34,338 nucleotides of DNA. It comes from UBA11524 sp045132495. GTDB taxonomy: Bacteria; Bacillota; Clostridia; Christensenellales; Aristaeellaceae. A program made the position numbers and the translations under genes. The stretch spans positions 1-34,338 of the forward strand of contig JBGUSK010000021.1 of the NCBI GenBank assembly GCA_045132495.1. The letters are read 5' to 3'. How positions within the stretch are numbered: position 1 is the stretch's first letter; every line of letters begins with the position of its first letter. The notes under the pieces were generated by a model. The model saw only the letters and a list, made by a program, of their open reading frames with translations, ran no database searches and had not been told where the DNA came from. Shown here one piece after another: positions 32,287 through 34,338 of the stretch.

Positions 32287-32841
32287 CTACGCCGGGGCGA
32301 AGACCTGCATCGCCACGCCCGCGTCCTGGATCAGAATATCCTCAGGCATCCTGCACAGCAACCAGGTCACATACAGGTCGCCCGCTGCGCCGGAGAGGTT
32401 GATCAGCTGGATCAGCTGCACCGCCCAGTACCACTCCGCCGGGAGCAGCGCAGCCAGCAGCGCCAGCACCACGCCCCAAAGCACCACCGGCGCAAGGCCA
32501 ATGATCAGGTACGGGCCCTTGGCATAGTAGGCGTCACTGGCGGCATAGGCATAGGCGCTCTTCCAGCCAAAACGCGGTTTTTGCTTGCTGAAATACCAGA
32601 AGCACACGCCATGCACTGCCTCATGCAGAATGATGTAGGCAAGCATCCCCGGCAGAAACAGGGCAGTCAGCTTATGCTCGAGTTCCGCGCCTTCCGGGGC
32701 CAGCAGCCACACCGGCACCAGCACGAACAGCGCCAGCACCAGGGACAGGACATTGACAAGGTAGTATTGCTTCTTGTTCTTCTCCAGGTCGATGTTGCAC
32801 AGCTTCCTGTAGTTCTCCGGCAGCGTTTGGGTCGCGTGCAT
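32287..32841 (-). CDS. DUF3267 membrane metalloprotease-like protein
   Basis: A 184-residue membrane protein with about four helices. The zincin motif HEAVH (73-77) follows a hydrophobic helix, and a later GAAGDLYVTWLL segment offers Asp155 as a possible third zinc ligand, the usual DUF3267 (PF11667) layout, related to site-2-type intramembrane proteases. Substrate unknown. AGGGGG precedes the ATG at 32841. It starts 12 bases after the phosphomutase stop and is probably co-transcribed with it. Confidence 0.85.
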   Translation of the reverse strand: MHATQTLPENYRKLCNIDLEKNKKQYYLVNVLSLVLALFVLVPVWLLAPEGAELEHKLTALFLPGMLAYIILHEAVHGVCFWYFSKQKPRFGWKSAYAYAASDAYYAKGPYLIIGLAPVVLWGVVLALLAALLPAEWYWAVQLIQLINLSGAAGDLYVTWLLCRMPEDILIQDAGVAMQVFAPA

Positions 32842-32853
32842 GCTTCTGCCCCC

Positions 32854-34338
32854 TTACGCCTTGCAGTAGCGGTTCATGAGGGCTTCCAGGGTGTCCAGCA
32901 CAGCCTCGGCAGCGGCCTGATCCGCGCCCTTTGCGAACAGGTAGGCCTTCAGCTTGGGCTCAGTGCCGGAGGGCCGCACGATGATCTTGCAGCCGTCCGC
33001 CAGCGCGAAGGACAGCACGTCGGACTTGGGCAGGCCGGTCTCGTCGTTCTGGTAGTCGATACGGCTGGCTGTCTGGAAGGCCTCGTCGGCGAAGTCCGCC
33101 AGAGGCTTGCGCAGGTTCGCCATAATACCCGCCATGGTCTTCGCGCCGGACTCTCCCTCGTATTCGAAGGTCAGCAGGCGCTGGGCGAAGAAACCATACT
33201 CTTTGCGCAGCAGATCCAGCTTATCCAGCAGGGTCAGGCCCTCAGCCTTGAGGTTGGCGGCCATCTCGCATACCAGCACGGCGGCGTTCACTGCATCCTT
33301 GTCGCGCACGTCGGTACCGGACAGGTAGCCGTAGCTCTCTTCGAAGCCAAAGATGTAGCGCTCCGGGTGGCCCTCCTGCTCCAGCAGGCCGATCTGTTCA
33401 CCGATGAACTTGAAGCCGGTCAGCACATTGCGCAGCTCCACGCCGTACTTTTCGCAAATCGGGACAGCCATCTCGGTAGTCACGATGGTCTTGACGGCCA
33501 CAGGCGTCAGATCGGTGGGCTGGCGGTGGCTGCAGATATAGTCCAGCAGCAGCACGCCCATGTCGTTGCCGGAGATCAGCACGACCTCGTCCCCCACGCG
33601 GACGCCCGCGCCGATGCGGTCGCAGTCCGGGTCGGTGGCCAGGCACATGTCAGCGCCGGTGGCGATGGTCTTTTCGATGGCCAGCTTCATGGCCTCGCGG
33701 ATCTCGGGGTTCGGATAGGGGCAGGTCGGGAAATTGCCGTCGGGCAGTTCCTGCTCGGCGACGATCTCCACGTCGATGTTGCCCATGCGCTTCATCATCT
33801 CGCGGACGGGCACATTGCCGGTGCCGTTCAGCGGGCTGTAAACGAGGTGCAGACGCTCGGTGGCAGGGGCGATGCGAAGTCCCTCCATCACCTGGTAGTA
33901 GCTCTCGATGGTCTCATCGTCGATCCAGGAGATCATGCCCTTTGCCATCAGCGCGTCGAAGTCCGGCAGCTGGTCAACGAGGGTCTCCTCGGCGCAGATG
34001 TAACCGTAGATGCGGTCCGCTGCCTCGATGGTGATCTGGCAGCCGTCCTCACCGTAAACCTTGTAGCCGTTGAACTTGGCCGGGTTGTGGGAGGCCGTGA
34101 CCATCACGCCCGCAGAGGTGTGCAGATGACGCACAGCGTAGGACAGCATGGGCGTGGGCATCAGGGTCTTGTAGATGTATACGCGGACGCCCATCTCCGC
34201 CAGGGTCGCAGCGGTCAGGCGGGCAAAATCAGTGGAATGGATGCGGCTGTCGCAGCTCACCGCGCAGCTGGGATTTTCGAAGGTTTCCAGCAAGTACTTG
34301 CCCAGGCCGCGGGTCGCCTTGGACACGGTGTACAGATT
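32854..34338 (-). CDS. Phosphoglucomutase/phosphomannomutase, 5' end outside window
   Basis: An alpha-D-phosphohexomutase interconverting hexose 1- and 6-phosphates. Four family sites are visible in order: the phosphoserine loop VTASHNP (about 34080-34100), the metal loop TDPDCDRIG (about 33612-33638), the sugar loop GFEESYGY (about 33325-33350) and the phosphate loop RPSGTEP (about 32960-32982). The frame remains open to base 34338 (reading NLYTVSKATRGLG), so the GTG at 34326 is internal and the true start, expected some 40-50 codons further, is beyond the right edge. It may supply sugar phosphates for cell-wall precursors or route imported sugars. Confidence 0.93.
   Translation of the reverse strand, partial: NLYTVSKATRGLGKYLLETFENPSCAVSCDSRIHSTDFARLTAATLAEMGVRVYIYKTLMPTPMLSYAVRHLHTSAGVMVTASHNPAKFNGYKVYGEDGCQITIEAADRIYGYICAEETLVDQLPDFDALMAKGMISWIDDETIESYYQVMEGLRIAPATERLHLVYSPLNGTGNVPVREMMKRMGNIDVEIVAEQELPDGNFPTCPYPNPEIREAMKLAIEKTIATGADMCLATDPDCDRIGAGVRVGDEVVLISGNDMGVLLLDYICSHRQPTDLTPVAVKTIVTTEMAVPICEKYGVELRNVLTGFKFIGEQIGLLEQEGHPERYIFGFEESYGYLSGTDVRDKDAVNAAVLVCEMAANLKAEGLTLLDKLDLLRKEYGFFAQRLLTFEYEGESGAKTMAGIMANLRKPLADFADEAFQTASRIDYQNDETGLPKSDVLSFALADGCKIIVRPSGTEPKLKAYLFAKGADQAAAEAVLDTLEALMNRYCKA

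Overview
The window reads as a chromosomal segment of a GC-rich (my estimate, high fifties percent) Gram-positive anaerobe of the Bacillota, class Clostridia, probably a gut or rumen member. I base this on strong AGGAGG ribosome sites almost everywhere, consensus TTGACA-N17-TATAAT promoters, a type 1B dihydroorotate dehydrogenase (PyrD with PyrK), a PyrB/PyrI pair, YesM/YesN-type glycan regulation and LplA/LplB/YtcP-type oligosaccharide importers. The order or family cannot be fixed from sequence alone. I see no rRNA, tRNA, CRISPR array or intact insertion sequence.

Layout. 1-527: 3' part of a SIMPL-domain gene. 575-3022 (minus): polar amino-acid ABC importer (binding protein, permease, ATPase) behind a consensus promoter, with an intercistronic hairpin after the binding-protein gene. 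3228-6633 (minus): an ABC-2 type exporter (ATPase plus two PF06182-type permeases) followed by a GNAT acetyltransferase, preceded by a roughly 240-nt leader that holds a strong terminator, a competing antiterminator pairing and a 14-codon leader frame. Divergent from it, 6654-7544: an XRE regulator joined to an S24/LexA-like domain. 7546-10596: three secreted proteins of unknown function, two of them paralogues, and an RNHCP zinc protein.

10670-17305 (minus): the pyrimidine operon pyrC-pyrK-pyrD-pyrF-pyrE-pyrB-pyrI, giving carbamoyl-aspartate to UMP steps; carAB and pyrR are not in the window. Several gaps between pyr genes are filled with palindromic MITE-like repeats. Divergent from pyrC, 17406-18826: two membrane-anchored coiled-coil proteins, the second with an AEPT-repeat, acidic tail.

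19042-31826 (minus): a glycan-use locus. A GH88 unsaturated glucuronyl hydrolase comes first, then an importer operon (LplB-type permease, YtcP-type permease, large binding protein), then a five-gene operon: AraC-type response regulator, YesM-type kinase, lipoprotein binding protein, GH28-like beta-helix enzyme and GH43 enzyme, every junction being a 4-nt ATGA overlap. None of the three hydrolases has a signal peptide, so acidic plant-type oligosaccharides (pectin or glucuronoxylan fragments are my inference) would be imported and then cut inside the cell. No importer ATPase is encoded here, so a shared MsmK/UgpC-type ATPase elsewhere is expected.

32161-34338 (minus): a DUF3267 membrane zincin and a phosphoglucomutase/phosphomannomutase cut by the right edge.

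The items most worth a second look are the attenuator leader before the exporter operon, the repeat-filled pyr operon, and the binding protein co-translated with the kinase rather than with the permeases.
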